This document shows, one piece after another, positions 15,289 through 24,502 of a stretch of 30,328 bases of DNA. The position numbers and the translations under genes were made by a program. Source of the DNA: an uncultured Muribaculaceae bacterium (GTDB lineage: Bacteria; Bacteroidota; Bacteroidia; Bacteroidales; Muribaculaceae); NCBI GenBank assembly GCA_910584735.1, contig CAJUBM010000019.1, positions 1 through 30,328 of the forward strand, in the 5' to 3' direction. The notes under the pieces were generated by a model. It had not been told where the DNA came from. It did not search any database and worked only from the letters and a program-made list of their open reading frames with translations. Within the stretch, counting starts at the first letter, position 1; every line of letters begins with the position of its first letter.

Positions 15289-15332
15289 CAGTGCTTTTGG
15301 TTAGTCCGGCCAATCGGTGTCGGGCTAAGAGG

Positions 15333-15553
15333 CGCCGGTCAGATATACCTATATTTAACCGTGAGCCGAAAGGGAACCCGGTCAGAATCCGGGACAGTAC
15401 CCGCTGCTGTATTTCCCCTTTTATCCATACCCCGAATCGCGGAGCGGCCGCTCCCCGCAAGGGCCCGGATAAAAAGCCTTAGCGATATGCCACTGTCCTA
15501 CAGGACGGGAAGGTGCTAAGGCCGGGATAAGTCAGAAAACCTGCCAGAAGACG
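15333..15553 (+). promoter_or_regulatory. Cobalamin riboswitch
   Basis: Conserved pieces of the adenosylcobalamin-class aptamer appear in the right order. They are GCCGAAAGGGAACCCGGT near 15365, a short loop and ATCCGGGACAG, then TACCCGCTGCTGTA at about 15398-15411, GCCACTGT at 15489-15496, GGGAAGGTGCTAAGGCCGGG around 15517, and the B12-box end ATAAGTCAG followed by ACCTGCC near 15545. A variable arm of about 75 bases lies between the two halves. All seven downstream genes fit cobalamin uptake, so ligand binding should turn the operon off. Exact outer boundaries are approximate. Confidence 0.93.
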
Positions 15554-15572
15554 AGACAGAACACATATATGC

Positions 15573-15692
15573 CTGCGGGATTATGGGCTCAACAACAAGT
15601 ATAGGAAAACATCACCGTCCATGTGTCGGCACTCCGGCATCGGTATCCTTCTCCCGCAGTATCTTTCATGAAACTGTCGGGATTTATTTTAT
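15573..15692 (+). terminator. Riboswitch expression platform with alternative hairpins
   Basis: TCCCGCAG at 15652-15659 can pair in two exclusive ways. It pairs perfectly with CTGCGGGA at 15573-15580 (an antiterminator-like stem). Alternatively 15652-15660 pairs with ACTGTCGGGA at 15673-15682 with one bulged T, giving a 9-bp hairpin around a 12-base loop, followed by the T-rich TTTATTTTAT. The second form is an intrinsic terminator placed 32 bases before the first ATG. Competition between the two would link B12 sensing to transcription; this mechanism is inferred from the sequence. Confidence 0.5.
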
Positions 15693-15724
15693 GTGTCAAC
15701 TAAATTTTGAAAAAATATAATAAT

Positions 15725-17296
15725 ATGAAGAAGATATTACTACTCACATCGGTTTCGCTCGCACTTTGCTGCCAGTCAGCCGCAGCACAGGATTCCCCGG
15801 CGGAAACAGATTTTGAAAAAGGCATCCTCTTAGTAAACGAGGGATGGTTCGGCAACGACCCGGGGTCAATAAACTTCCTCGGATATAACGGCGAGATGCA
15901 GTATCATCTTTTTGAGACTGTAAATCCCGGCAGGCATATCGGCACGACCACTGAATCGGGGGCGTGTTTCGGGAACAAGGTGTTCACTGTCAGCAAATTT
16001 AATACCGATGGGGCATTTATAACGGCAATCAATGCCTCAACATTTGAGTTTATTGGCGGAATCACCGAGATCCCGGCCAAACAAGCATATTTTCTATGTC
16101 CGGTGAACGAAGCAAAGGGATACCTGTCAACTAATGACGGACTATTTCTGGTGGATCTGGAAAATCTCACTGTCGGCAAAAAGATAGAGCGCCAGGGAAT
16201 GGCCTCAGGCCAGTTCGGACAGGCCCTGCGCTACGGCGAATACGTTTTCGTGGTGAGCCAGCGCAACGGCGTGGTGGTGATTGACTGCGAGACGGACGAA
16301 GTTACCGATGTGCTTGACATTGCCTCGGCTGAGGCCATGGCCGTGACAGCAGACGGCTCCTTATATGTTGCCACCGGAAATGCAGCAGGGGAATTTATAA
16401 AAATCAATCCAACAACCCTTCAAACCGAAACAATCAATATAGACGCGACCAACGCCAAACTGCCATCACCTTGGCAGACTTGGACAATGTCGCCTCTGGC
16501 AGCAGACAAAACTGACAATATACTCTATTATGCCACAAAGGCATACAATTGCAACACAATATCAAAATATGACATCACATCCGGGACTTTTACTCCTGAT
16601 TTCATAAAGCTCCCCGGCACAGAAGACGGCCTTGATGCCAACCGAATACTCTACGGGCAGGGCATAAGCGTAGACCCTGTTTCCGGCGATATTGTAATCT
16701 TGGCTGTAGAAGCCGGTTACGGCGACCATTATGAGAAGAACTGGGTGTACTTCGCCGATGCGGCAACCGGGGCGATAAAGACTGACAAGACCGTGACCCT
16801 TGACCCCTACTACTGGTTCCCGGCCCAGGCTCTTTATCCTGATTTCAAAGCCCCGGAGATTTCTATCGAAGATATAAAGCTTAAAATCGGTACTCCGGAC
16901 GAGGAAAAGTCTTCGAAGGAGATCGTTATGAGAGATATCACAACTCTCTACGCCGGTAACCCACATCTTATAAATTACTCAGCGTCTATCGCGGATGGCG
17001 ATATATGCACCCTCACCGAGACATCCCCCGGATGTTATCATATCGAGGGAAAAGAAACCGGTACTACAACACTCACATTCCGTGCAGAATATCAGGGTAA
17101 AAGCGCTGCGACAACCGTAAATGTAACAGTTGACGAGTTTGTCGGTCTTGATGAAATCAATGAAGAAAGCGACTTCCACCATGACGTATATACCCCATCG
17201 GGCGTACTTATGATGCGTAACGCCTCTGTCAGAGACCTAAAGGCCCTCCCCGCAGGACTATATATCCACGGCAACCGTAAAATAGCCATATTCTAA
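15725..17296 (+). CDS. Secreted beta-propeller protein with sorting tail, DUF5074/BtuG-related
   Basis: First gene after the riboswitch, so probably a surface protein used in cobalamin capture. Signal peptide at residues 1-21 (MKKILLLTSVSLALCCQSAAA). A propeller-like region of repeated short blades covers about 30-380. Its first blade, GILLVNEGWFGNDPGSINFL, resembles GLFITNEGNFQYGNASLSYY in the BtuG-like lipoprotein two genes on. An Ig-like segment follows at about 390-470, then a C-terminal module (YTPSGVLMMRNAS, LPAGLYIHGNRKIAIF) resembling type IX sorting domains. It lacks a convincing lipobox. The ATG at 15725 is chosen; the frame extends to a TTG six codons earlier. At 523 residues it is longer than BtuG because of the two C-terminal modules. 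Ligand binding is inferred. Confidence 0.72.
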   Translation: MKKILLLTSVSLALCCQSAAAQDSPAETDFEKGILLVNEGWFGNDPGSINFLGYNGEMQYHLFETVNPGRHIGTTTESGACFGNKVFTVSKFNTDGAFITAINASTFEFIGGITEIPAKQAYFLCPVNEAKGYLSTNDGLFLVDLENLTVGKKIERQGMASGQFGQALRYGEYVFVVSQRNGVVVIDCETDEVTDVLDIASAEAMAVTADGSLYVATGNAAGEFIKINPTTLQTETINIDATNAKLPSPWQTWTMSPLAADKTDNILYYATKAYNCNTISKYDITSGTFTPDFIKLPGTEDGLDANRILYGQGISVDPVSGDIVILAVEAGYGDHYEKNWVYFADAATGAIKTDKTVTLDPYYWFPAQALYPDFKAPEISIEDIKLKIGTPDEEKSSKEIVMRDITTLYAGNPHLINYSASIADGDICTLTETSPGCYHIEGKETGTTTLTFRAEYQGKSAATTVNVTVDEFVGLDEINEESDFHHDVYTPSGVLMMRNASVRDLKALPAGLYIHGNRKIAIF

Positions 17297-17338
17297 CCCT
17301 GTCAATATAAAAGTATCTTCAAAGACATTATTATTATT

Positions 17339-19138
17339 ATGCGATATAGTAAGACGTTACGCGTTGCATGGCACATCGTTACATGTGTCATACTGGCCGT
17401 ATCACTCCCGGGTTGTAACAAGGACGAAAATATAGGAGGTGATTCGGGGGAAAAGCCCGCTATAATCCTTGACAACGAGGACGGCGTATATACTGTAAAG
17501 GTCGGAGAATCACTAACTATATCGCCTGAATTTGAAAATATATCCAATGCGGAGATTACCTGGACCATGGATGGCGAGGTGGTGTGCCGCGACATAACTT
17601 GGACAGCCTCATGGCCCGACATAGGGGAAAATTACGTGACTATACAGGCACGTAACGAATATGGCACGGCCTGTGAGGAAATACGCATTGATGTCCTTGA
17701 GCTTACCCCCCCGGTAATATCGCTGGCCATACCTGACGGAGGATTGAGAATCGAAGCCGGCACCGATTATACGTTCTCGCCCGATATACAGCATGCCGAT
17801 ATGCCGGGCTTCACAATCAAATGGTTCGTCAACGGCCTCCTTGAGGGTGAAGAGAAAGATTTCATCTTCAACCGAACCGAAATCGGAACCTATACCATAA
17901 AAGTAGTGGCATCGAATGAAGACGGTCCATCTGAGAAAGAATTTGAGGTAGAGGTTATCCCGGTAGGCTCCGGCGCCAAGGTGTTCTTCCACGGGCCGTC
18001 CTACTTCCAGCCTGCCACAACGAGATATACTTTTGCCGGACGCCCGGTGTTTCTTATCCCGCAGGTGGAAAATATCCCCTCCCCCAGCTATACCTGGGAA
18101 GTTGACGGAGTGAAGAGTGACCTGCACGATGACATGTTCCATTTTGTCGCCGACAAGGCAGGAGAATACACCGTAACAATCACAGTAACAGACAATCAGG
18201 TGCTTCCACGCGCTATAACACGCAACATATCACGCGGTTCTGCCACGGCGATGGCATCCGTCACGGTGGTGTGTGTGGACGCGAGCGAAAAAGAGCGTAT
18301 GCGCCCGGCATCCGGCGCAAGTTCACCTTTCTCCAATAAGGTTTTTGAATTCTTACCCGCCCCCGGGCAATTCGTTGATGAAACCGGCTCTCCGGCCACT
18401 CTGACCGAAGCAAACGCATGGGCTGAGGAACGGCTTAAATCCCGGAGATACGTGTCTTTAGGAGCCTTCGGAGGGTATATCATCGTTGGATTCGACCATA
18501 GCGTGCCAGCCTCAGAAACTTCCTATGACCTCGTAATCGAAGGAAATGCGTTCCTAAGCGATGAAGGCGGAAGCAACGAGCCAGGCATAGTGTGGGTAAT
18601 GCAGGATGTGAATGGCAACGGTCTCCCCGATGACGAATGGTATGAGCTTCGTGGATGTGAGTATGACAATAAGGCCACCCGCCAAAACACATACGTAACC
18701 TATTTCCGCCCTGCCGGCCCCGGCATGAACGTGGAATGGACCGATGCAGACGGAAAACGGGGAGAGGTGACATTCCTTAGCGATTTATTCGACAAGGACA
18801 GAGTTTATTTCCCGGCCTGGATTACTGCCTCAAGTTACACCCTCTACGGCACTATGATCCCGGCCCGTAACACATACGACCCCTCTACAGGTTTCTGGCA
18901 CAACGCGCCCTACGGCTGGGGCTATGCCGACAATATCGGCTCTGATGAGATTAAAGAGGGAGATTCTTACGGCCAATACAACGGCTTCAAATTCTCCAAC
19001 GCAGTCTTCGCCGACGGTACACCCGTAGACCTTGAATATGTGGATTTCGTAAAAGTGCAGACGGGCGTACAGGCCCAGAGCGGCCCCGTAGGGGAGATTT
19101 CGACGGAAGTGCTCTCTTTCCGTGATATGTCGCGGTAA
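17339..19138 (+). CDS. Surface lipoprotein with PKD-like domains in the cobalamin operon
   Basis: Lipobox LPGC with the acylated cysteine at residue 26, followed by NKDE, which resembles a Bacteroidota surface-export signal (K then two acidic residues). Three PKD/Ig-like domains follow at about 38-118, 122-208 and 215-310 (repeated patterns such as YTIKVVASNEDG and EYTVTITVTDN). The C-terminal domain, about 330-597, includes GFDHSVPASETSYDLVIEGN, then SNEPGIVWVMQDVNGNGLPDDEWYEL. I recognise this block as frequent in Bacteroidota cell-surface proteins but know no activity for it. The position between two propeller genes suggests a cobalamin-binding or scaffolding role. It might correspond to a BtuH-type protein, which I cannot confirm. 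Confidence 0.68.
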   Translation: MRYSKTLRVAWHIVTCVILAVSLPGCNKDENIGGDSGEKPAIILDNEDGVYTVKVGESLTISPEFENISNAEITWTMDGEVVCRDITWTASWPDIGENYVTIQARNEYGTACEEIRIDVLELTPPVISLAIPDGGLRIEAGTDYTFSPDIQHADMPGFTIKWFVNGLLEGEEKDFIFNRTEIGTYTIKVVASNEDGPSEKEFEVEVIPVGSGAKVFFHGPSYFQPATTRYTFAGRPVFLIPQVENIPSPSYTWEVDGVKSDLHDDMFHFVADKAGEYTVTITVTDNQVLPRAITRNISRGSATAMASVTVVCVDASEKERMRPASGASSPFSNKVFEFLPAPGQFVDETGSPATLTEANAWAEERLKSRRYVSLGAFGGYIIVGFDHSVPASETSYDLVIEGNAFLSDEGGSNEPGIVWVMQDVNGNGLPDDEWYELRGCEYDNKATRQNTYVTYFRPAGPGMNVEWTDADGKRGEVTFLSDLFDKDRVYFPAWITASSYTLYGTMIPARNTYDPSTGFWHNAPYGWGYADNIGSDEIKEGDSYGQYNGFKFSNAVFADGTPVDLEYVDFVKVQTGVQAQSGPVGEISTEVLSFRDMSR

Positions 19139-19165
19139 GTCCATTATAATACACGCCCATCTGTA

Positions 19166-20233
19166 ATGGAAAAAGCCTCTATAAAGATAATCACCTCATT
19201 GTGTATAATCGCCCTGCTCTCAGGATGCATGAGATGGGATTACGGCGAATCGGAAGATTTCAACACTTCCGGTTCCGGGCTATTCATTACCAACGAAGGG
19301 AACTTCCAGTATGGAAACGCCTCGCTTTCCTATTACGATCCCGCCACCAACACAGTCGAAAACAATGTGTTTTTCCGCGCCAACGGCATGAAGCTTGGCG
19401 ATGTAGCCCAATCCATGTCTATATGGGGGAACCGGGGCTGGATTGTAGTGAACCATTCACACGTGGTATTCGCCATTGACACCGACACCTTCAAGGAAAC
19501 AGGACGCATAGAGAACCTCACATCTCCGCGATACATCCATTTCGTCAACGACCGAAAAGCCTACATCTCACAGCTTTGGGACAACCGCATATTCATAGTG
19601 GATCCGACAACATATTCCATCACCGGGCATATTACCGTGCCTGACATGCCAATGGAATCAGGCTCTACCGAACAGATGGTGCAACTCGGACGCTACGTGT
19701 ATTGCAACTGCCATAGTTATCAGAACCGCATAATAAAGATTGACACCGAGTCAGACCGCGTGGTCGAAAGCCTTACCGTCGGCCTGCAACCAAATTCATT
19801 GGTGCTTGACCGTAATGGCAAACTCTGGTGCATGTGTGACGGAGGGTATGAAGGAAGTCCCTACGGACAGGAGTCTCCCTCCCTATATCGGATTGATGCC
19901 GAAACATTCACGATAGAGCGCAAGTTCGGCCTCAAACCGGGAACTTCACCCTCCGAACTACAGCTTGACGGCACGGGGAACCATCTTTATTGGATTAATG
20001 ACGATATATGGCGCATGGATATAACTGCCGGACGCCTGCCGGTTCGTCCGTTCCTAAAAAATCATGGGACGAAATTTTACGGGCTGACCGTGAATCCGGC
20101 CAACGGAGAGGTATATGTTGCTGATGCCATCGACTACCAGCAACAAGGTATAATCTACCGTTATACTTCCGAGGGCGAGCTTATCGATGAATTTTACGTA
20201 GGAATAATACCCGGAGCGTTCTGTTGGAAATGA
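19166..20233 (+). CDS. btuG: BtuG-like cobalamin-binding surface lipoprotein (beta-propeller)
   Basis: BtuG proteins are surface propeller lipoproteins of gut Bacteroidota that bind B12 very tightly and sit as a lid on BtuB. This 355-residue protein has a lipobox LLSGC with the lipidated cysteine at 21, then MRWDYGES. Propeller blades fill about 38-350, with short repeated units such as GRIENLTSPRYIHFVNDRKAYISQ, followed by FIVDPTTYSITGHI. Its stop overlaps the btuB start by four bases (ATGA at 20230-20233), the tightest coupling in the operon and consistent with a BtuBG complex. Assignment rests on fold, lipobox and this overlap. DUF5074/YncE-like propellers have other roles elsewhere, but the riboswitch context argues for B12. 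Confidence 0.75.
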   Translation: MEKASIKIITSLCIIALLSGCMRWDYGESEDFNTSGSGLFITNEGNFQYGNASLSYYDPATNTVENNVFFRANGMKLGDVAQSMSIWGNRGWIVVNHSHVVFAIDTDTFKETGRIENLTSPRYIHFVNDRKAYISQLWDNRIFIVDPTTYSITGHITVPDMPMESGSTEQMVQLGRYVYCNCHSYQNRIIKIDTESDRVVESLTVGLQPNSLVLDRNGKLWCMCDGGYEGSPYGQESPSLYRIDAETFTIERKFGLKPGTSPSELQLDGTGNHLYWINDDIWRMDITAGRLPVRPFLKNHGTKFYGLTVNPANGEVYVADAIDYQQQGIIYRYTSEGELIDEFYVGIIPGAFCWK

Positions 20234-22299
20234 ATAGAAAGACTGTAATAACGCTTATATTGTGCGCCACGTGGGGTATGGTACCTGTCATGGCACAGAG
20301 CCGGTCACGGCTGCTTGATGAGGTAACCGTAACAGGACGCCGCCCGATGAAGGATATCGGTGTCACAAAGACCGTCCTGGACTCAGCCATGCTGAAAGAG
20401 AATGTAGCAAATTCAATGGCCGATATACTTGCTTTCAACTCCTCGATATTCGTAAAGAGCTACGGACGTGCCACGCTTTCTACCGTAGCCTTCAGAGGCA
20501 CTTCCCCCAGCCACACACAGGTAACCTGGAACGGGATGCGCATCAACAGTCCCATGCTCGGGATGACCGACTTCTCGACAATACCGTCCTATTTCGTAGA
20601 CAACGCATCGCTGCTCCACGGCTCATCATCGGTCAACGAAGCCGGAGGAGGCCTCGGGGGGCTGGTAAGACTTACCACCGAGACTGATGACAGCGAGGGA
20701 TTCAAGCTCCAGTATGTACAGGGAATCGGTTCGTTCCGCACTTTCGATGAATTTCTCAGACTGAACTACGGTACCGAACACTGGCACATCTCAACACGTG
20801 TCTCCTACTCCTCGTCTCCTAATGACTACAAGTATATAAACCACGACAAGAAAGAAAATATCTACGATGGCAACCACAATATAATAGGCCAGTACCATCC
20901 CACGGAACGGAACCGCAGCGGGGCTTTCAAAGATTTCCACCTGCTACAGGAAGTCTATTACAACACCCTGCGTGGCGACCGTCTTGGACTTAATGCATGG
21001 TACATAAATTCCAACCGCGAACTCCCCATGCTTACCACCGACTATGGCGACGAAGCAGACTTCGAGAACCGACAGCGCGAACAGACGTTCCGAGGGGTCG
21101 TGTCGTGGGACCACATACGCAGCCGATGGAAAACCACCCTGCGTGGAGGCTACATACACACATGGATGGCCTATGACTACCGCCGTGACGTAGGCAACGG
21201 CACCATGGCCTCCATGACACGCTCGCGAAGCCGCGTCAACACATTCTACGGCCAGGGAGAGGGTGAATATTCCCCATCAGGGAAATGGCTGTTCTCGGCC
21301 AACATATCGCTCCATCAGCATTTCGTACGCAGCCATGACAAAAATATAATAATGACTGACGGCGGAGATGCCATAGTCGGTTATGATAAAGGACGCGTGG
21401 AACTCTCGGGATCCGCCTCGGCAAAATGGCAGCCGTCGGAACGTATCGGAATGTCGGTAGTGCTACGTCAGGAGATGTACGGCACGAAATGGGCTCCCAT
21501 AATCCCGGCTTTCTTCATTGACGGGGTAATATCGCGCTACGGCAACATCACCGCCCGAGCTTCTATATCACGTAACCATCACTTCCCTACCCTCAACGAC
21601 CTTTACTTCCTCCCCGGCGGCAACCCGTCCCTAAAAAGCGAAAGCGGGTTTAACTACGATTGCGGGATAAGTTTCCGAACAGGGAAACCGGGGACGTTCA
21701 GCATCGGGGGGAGTGCCACTTGGTTTGACTCGTATATCGATGACTGGATTATATGGCTCCCTACTACCAAAGGATTTTTCTCACCCCGCAACGTAAAGAA
21801 AGTGCATGCCTACGGAATCGAAATAAAAGCTGACATGGCCCTACAGCCTTTCAAAGGATGGATTCTTGACCTGAACGGCTCATACTCATGGACGCCTTCG
21901 ATAAACCGGGGAGAAAAAATGTCTCCCGCCGACAAATCAATCGGCAAACAGCTTCCCTACGTGCCTGAGAATTCAGCCTCGGTCACGGGGCGTCTTTCAT
22001 GGCGCGGATGGAGCTTTCTATATAAATGGTGCTGGTATAGCCGCCGTTACACCATGTCAAGCAACGATGTCACCATCTCCGGCTACCTCCCGCCCTACTT
22101 CATGAACAACATCTCGCTTGAAAAAGGTATGAGCCTCAAACCTATGGATATATCCCTGAAACTGGCCGTAAACAACCTATTCAATGAGGATTATCTTTCG
22201 GTACTCGCCCACCCTATGCCGGGAATAAATTTTGAATTCTTCATAGGTATAACCCCCAAGTTCTATCATAGTAAGAAATCCTCAGAACCGATATATTGA
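20230..22299 (+). CDS. btuB: TonB-dependent cobalamin receptor BtuB
   Basis: Outer-membrane 22-strand barrel that imports corrinoids using TonB energy. Signal peptide at residues 1-23 (ending PVMAQ). A TonB-box-like LDEVTVTGRR follows near 29, then a plug domain to about 155 with SMADILAFNSSIFVKSYG, STVAFRGTSPSHTQVTWNGM and GGGLGGLVRL. The barrel shows alternating aromatic strands and ends with a LAVNNLFNEDYL-like penultimate region. No SusC-type carboxypeptidase-like N-terminal domain is present, and 689 residues suits BtuB. The ATG at 20230 overlaps the upstream stop; the frame also opens two codons earlier at a TTG. The receptor class is certain, and cobalamin specificity follows from the riboswitch and BtuFCD neighbours. 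Confidence 0.9.
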   Translation: MNRKTVITLILCATWGMVPVMAQSRSRLLDEVTVTGRRPMKDIGVTKTVLDSAMLKENVANSMADILAFNSSIFVKSYGRATLSTVAFRGTSPSHTQVTWNGMRINSPMLGMTDFSTIPSYFVDNASLLHGSSSVNEAGGGLGGLVRLTTETDDSEGFKLQYVQGIGSFRTFDEFLRLNYGTEHWHISTRVSYSSSPNDYKYINHDKKENIYDGNHNIIGQYHPTERNRSGAFKDFHLLQEVYYNTLRGDRLGLNAWYINSNRELPMLTTDYGDEADFENRQREQTFRGVVSWDHIRSRWKTTLRGGYIHTWMAYDYRRDVGNGTMASMTRSRSRVNTFYGQGEGEYSPSGKWLFSANISLHQHFVRSHDKNIIMTDGGDAIVGYDKGRVELSGSASAKWQPSERIGMSVVLRQEMYGTKWAPIIPAFFIDGVISRYGNITARASISRNHHFPTLNDLYFLPGGNPSLKSESGFNYDCGISFRTGKPGTFSIGGSATWFDSYIDDWIIWLPTTKGFFSPRNVKKVHAYGIEIKADMALQPFKGWILDLNGSYSWTPSINRGEKMSPADKSIGKQLPYVPENSASVTGRLSWRGWSFLYKWCWYSRRYTMSSNDVTISGYLPPYFMNNISLEKGMSLKPMDISLKLAVNNLFNEDYLSVLAHPMPGINFEFFIGITPKFYHSKKSSEPIY

Positions 22300-22335
22300 T
22301 AATAAATCAATCCAATCACCCAAGCCTCCACATAC

Positions 22336-23487
22336 ATGCACAATCTACGATATATATTCATGCTTATGATGCTCTGCACATTATTTGTTTCGTGCAGAAA
22401 GAACGATGCCAATGTCACTGATAACCAATTCACAGAGACAATCTACCGGCCTGAATATGCGTCAGGATTCTCAATCAGGAGAATCCCCGGAAAAGCCGGC
22501 ATACTCATCACATCCACCAATCCGTGGCAGGGAGCAGATTCACTTTCTTGTTCACTATTCATAGCCACTGACGGAGAAACGCCCCCACAAGGATTCAAAG
22601 GGCAGATTCTAAATAAGGAAGCGAAGCGAATCGTAACCATGTCTTCCACAAATATAGCAATGCTGGATGTCTTGGGCGAGACAGACCGCATCTGCGGTGT
22701 ATCGGGGATGCGGTTCATCTCAAATCCGCGAATCCGCCAAAGGGCCGGAGAAATCGGAGATGTGGGATATGACGGCAATACGAACTACGAACTCTTGCTT
22801 TCCCTACGTCCCGACCTGGTGCTGCTTTACGGCGTTGACGGCGCTAACCCCATAGAGGGTAAACTAAAGGAATTGGGAATACCATACGTATATATCGGGG
22901 ACTATATGGAGGAATCTCCACTCGGGAAAGCTGAATGGATAGTACCCATAGCAGCCATTATTGGCGACATGCAAAAAGGGATTGAGACCTTCCGCCCGAT
23001 TCCCCGGCGATACAACCGGTTAAAGGGCATGGTAGCGAATCTACAGGATAAAAATAGACCCGGCATACTTGTAAATGCACCATATGCAGGCTCATGGTTC
23101 ATGCCTACATCGGAAAGTTACTCCGGCCGTCTGATTATCGATGCCGGAGGAAGGCTTCTCTCAGCAAATAACGGCCGGGCAACCGCCATCCCGGTGGATA
23201 TGGAGGAAGCATACAGAATGGCTTCGGAAGCCGATCTGTGGATTAACCCCGGCACTGCATCAAGCTTATCCGTCCTCAGGCAGATGTGCCCAAAGTATGC
23301 CGATACGCCGTGCCTACGCGATGGAAAGGTCTATAATAACAATCTGTGTTCCAACCCTGAGGGTGGCAACGATTATTTCGAATCCGGGATAATGCATCCC
23401 GACCTTGTTCTATCGGATCTAATCAAAATCTTCCACCCTGACCTACTAACTAAAGAACCGTTCCATTATTATCGGAGACTGGAATAA
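22336..23487 (+). CDS. btuF: Cobalamin ABC transporter substrate-binding lipoprotein BtuF
   Basis: Periplasmic-side binding protein that passes corrinoid from BtuB to BtuCD. The lipobox FVSC ends at C20. A Bacteroidota-typical N-terminal segment (about 30-95, with YASGFSI and TSTNPWQGAD) precedes the class III binding fold, which starts at KRIVTMSSTNIAMLDVLG near 96. Other markers are the GDVGYDGNTNYELLLSLRPDLVLLYG block near 139, a helical linker around 190-235, and the C-terminal lobe with PYAGSWFMPTSESYSGRLIIDAGG. Length is 383 residues. The gene sits 36 bases after btuB and 10 before btuC. Related proteins bind haem or siderophores; cobalamin is inferred from the operon. Confidence 0.86.
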   Translation: MHNLRYIFMLMMLCTLFVSCRKNDANVTDNQFTETIYRPEYASGFSIRRIPGKAGILITSTNPWQGADSLSCSLFIATDGETPPQGFKGQILNKEAKRIVTMSSTNIAMLDVLGETDRICGVSGMRFISNPRIRQRAGEIGDVGYDGNTNYELLLSLRPDLVLLYGVDGANPIEGKLKELGIPYVYIGDYMEESPLGKAEWIVPIAAIIGDMQKGIETFRPIPRRYNRLKGMVANLQDKNRPGILVNAPYAGSWFMPTSESYSGRLIIDAGGRLLSANNGRATAIPVDMEEAYRMASEADLWINPGTASSLSVLRQMCPKYADTPCLRDGKVYNNNLCSNPEGGNDYFESGIMHPDLVLSDLIKIFHPDLLTKEPFHYYRRLE

Positions 23488-23497
23488 AGGCTATATC

Positions 23498-24502
23498 ATG
23501 AAATCAAGGATATATCTGCTGTTCATAACACTTACAGCCCTCACACTGGCGTTATTCGCTACCGACCTGGCATTAGGCCCGGTGAATATACCTCTGCCGC
23601 AGGTATGGGATGCACTATGCGGAGGGGAATGTCCGACGACCTCGGCCCGGATTGTGACAGACATACGCCTTATCAAGGCCATAGTAGCGGTTCTATGCGG
23701 GATGGCGCTATCCGTCAGCGGACTACAGATGCAGACATTATTCCGCAACCCGCTCGCAGGGCCATATGTTCTCGGCATAAGTTCAGGCGCAAGCCTCGGT
23801 GTAGCCCTGTTCGTGCTCGGCGCACCGCTTTTCGGATTCGCCGGAGAGATGATGTCGTTAGGTGTGGCAGGCTCGGCATGGGTGGGGGCAGCAGTGGTGT
23901 TAGTCTTTATAGCCGCCGTAGGGAGGAAGGTAAAAGATATTATGGTGATACTGATTCTCGGCATGATGTTCTCATCCGGGATAGGCGCCGTGGTGCAGAT
24001 TCTTCAATATCTAAGCCAAGAAGAGGCTTTAAAATCCTACGTGCTTTGGACTATGGGGTCGCTTGGCGATGTCACATCCGGCGAGCTTGCCATAATGATA
24101 CCCTCGGTGGCCGCAGGTCTGATAATCGCTGTGATAACCATCAAGAGCCTCAACATCCTCCTATTCGGCGAAGAATATGCCATTACCATGGGACTGGACA
24201 TAAGGCGTTCGCGCATGCTCCTCTTCCTCTCCACCACCCTTTTGGCGGGAACAGTCACAGCCTTCTGCGGGCCTATAGGATTTATCGGCCTGGCAATGCC
24301 GCACGTATCACGGATGCTTACTGCTGACAGCGACCACCGTGTGTTACTCCCGGCCACGGCCCTGGCGGGGGCCTCCGTGATGCTCGGGTGCGATCTTATT
24401 TCCAAGATGCTTGCATTGCCGATAAACGCCGTCACTTCTATCATAGGTATACCCATTGTGGTATGGGTGGTATTGAAAAACAATAAATCTACCGCATCAT
24501 GA
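23498..24502 (+). CDS. btuC: Cobalamin ABC transporter permease BtuC
   Basis: Inner-membrane FecCD-family permease, 334 residues with about ten hydrophobic segments, the normal size. Typical blocks are LCGMALSVSGLQMQTLFRNPLAGPYVLGISSGASLG near residue 68 and GLDIRRSRMLLFLSTTLLAG near 231. The coupling region GPIGFIGLAMPHVSRML near 256 would contact the ATPase. The last codon overlaps the start of btuD in an ATGA (24499-24502), giving translational coupling of the two cytoplasm-facing subunits. It would dimerise with itself and take cobalamin from BtuF. Confidence 0.92.
   Translation: MKSRIYLLFITLTALTLALFATDLALGPVNIPLPQVWDALCGGECPTTSARIVTDIRLIKAIVAVLCGMALSVSGLQMQTLFRNPLAGPYVLGISSGASLGVALFVLGAPLFGFAGEMMSLGVAGSAWVGAAVVLVFIAAVGRKVKDIMVILILGMMFSSGIGAVVQILQYLSQEEALKSYVLWTMGSLGDVTSGELAIMIPSVAAGLIIAVITIKSLNILLFGEEYAITMGLDIRRSRMLLFLSTTLLAGTVTAFCGPIGFIGLAMPHVSRMLTADSDHRVLLPATALAGASVMLGCDLISKMLALPINAVTSIIGIPIVVWVVLKNNKSTAS

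Noticed and set aside
23605..24327. 240-codon alternative frame within btuC
   Set aside because: It overlaps the intact FecCD permease on the same strand in another frame and is rich in Arg and Cys without any domain.
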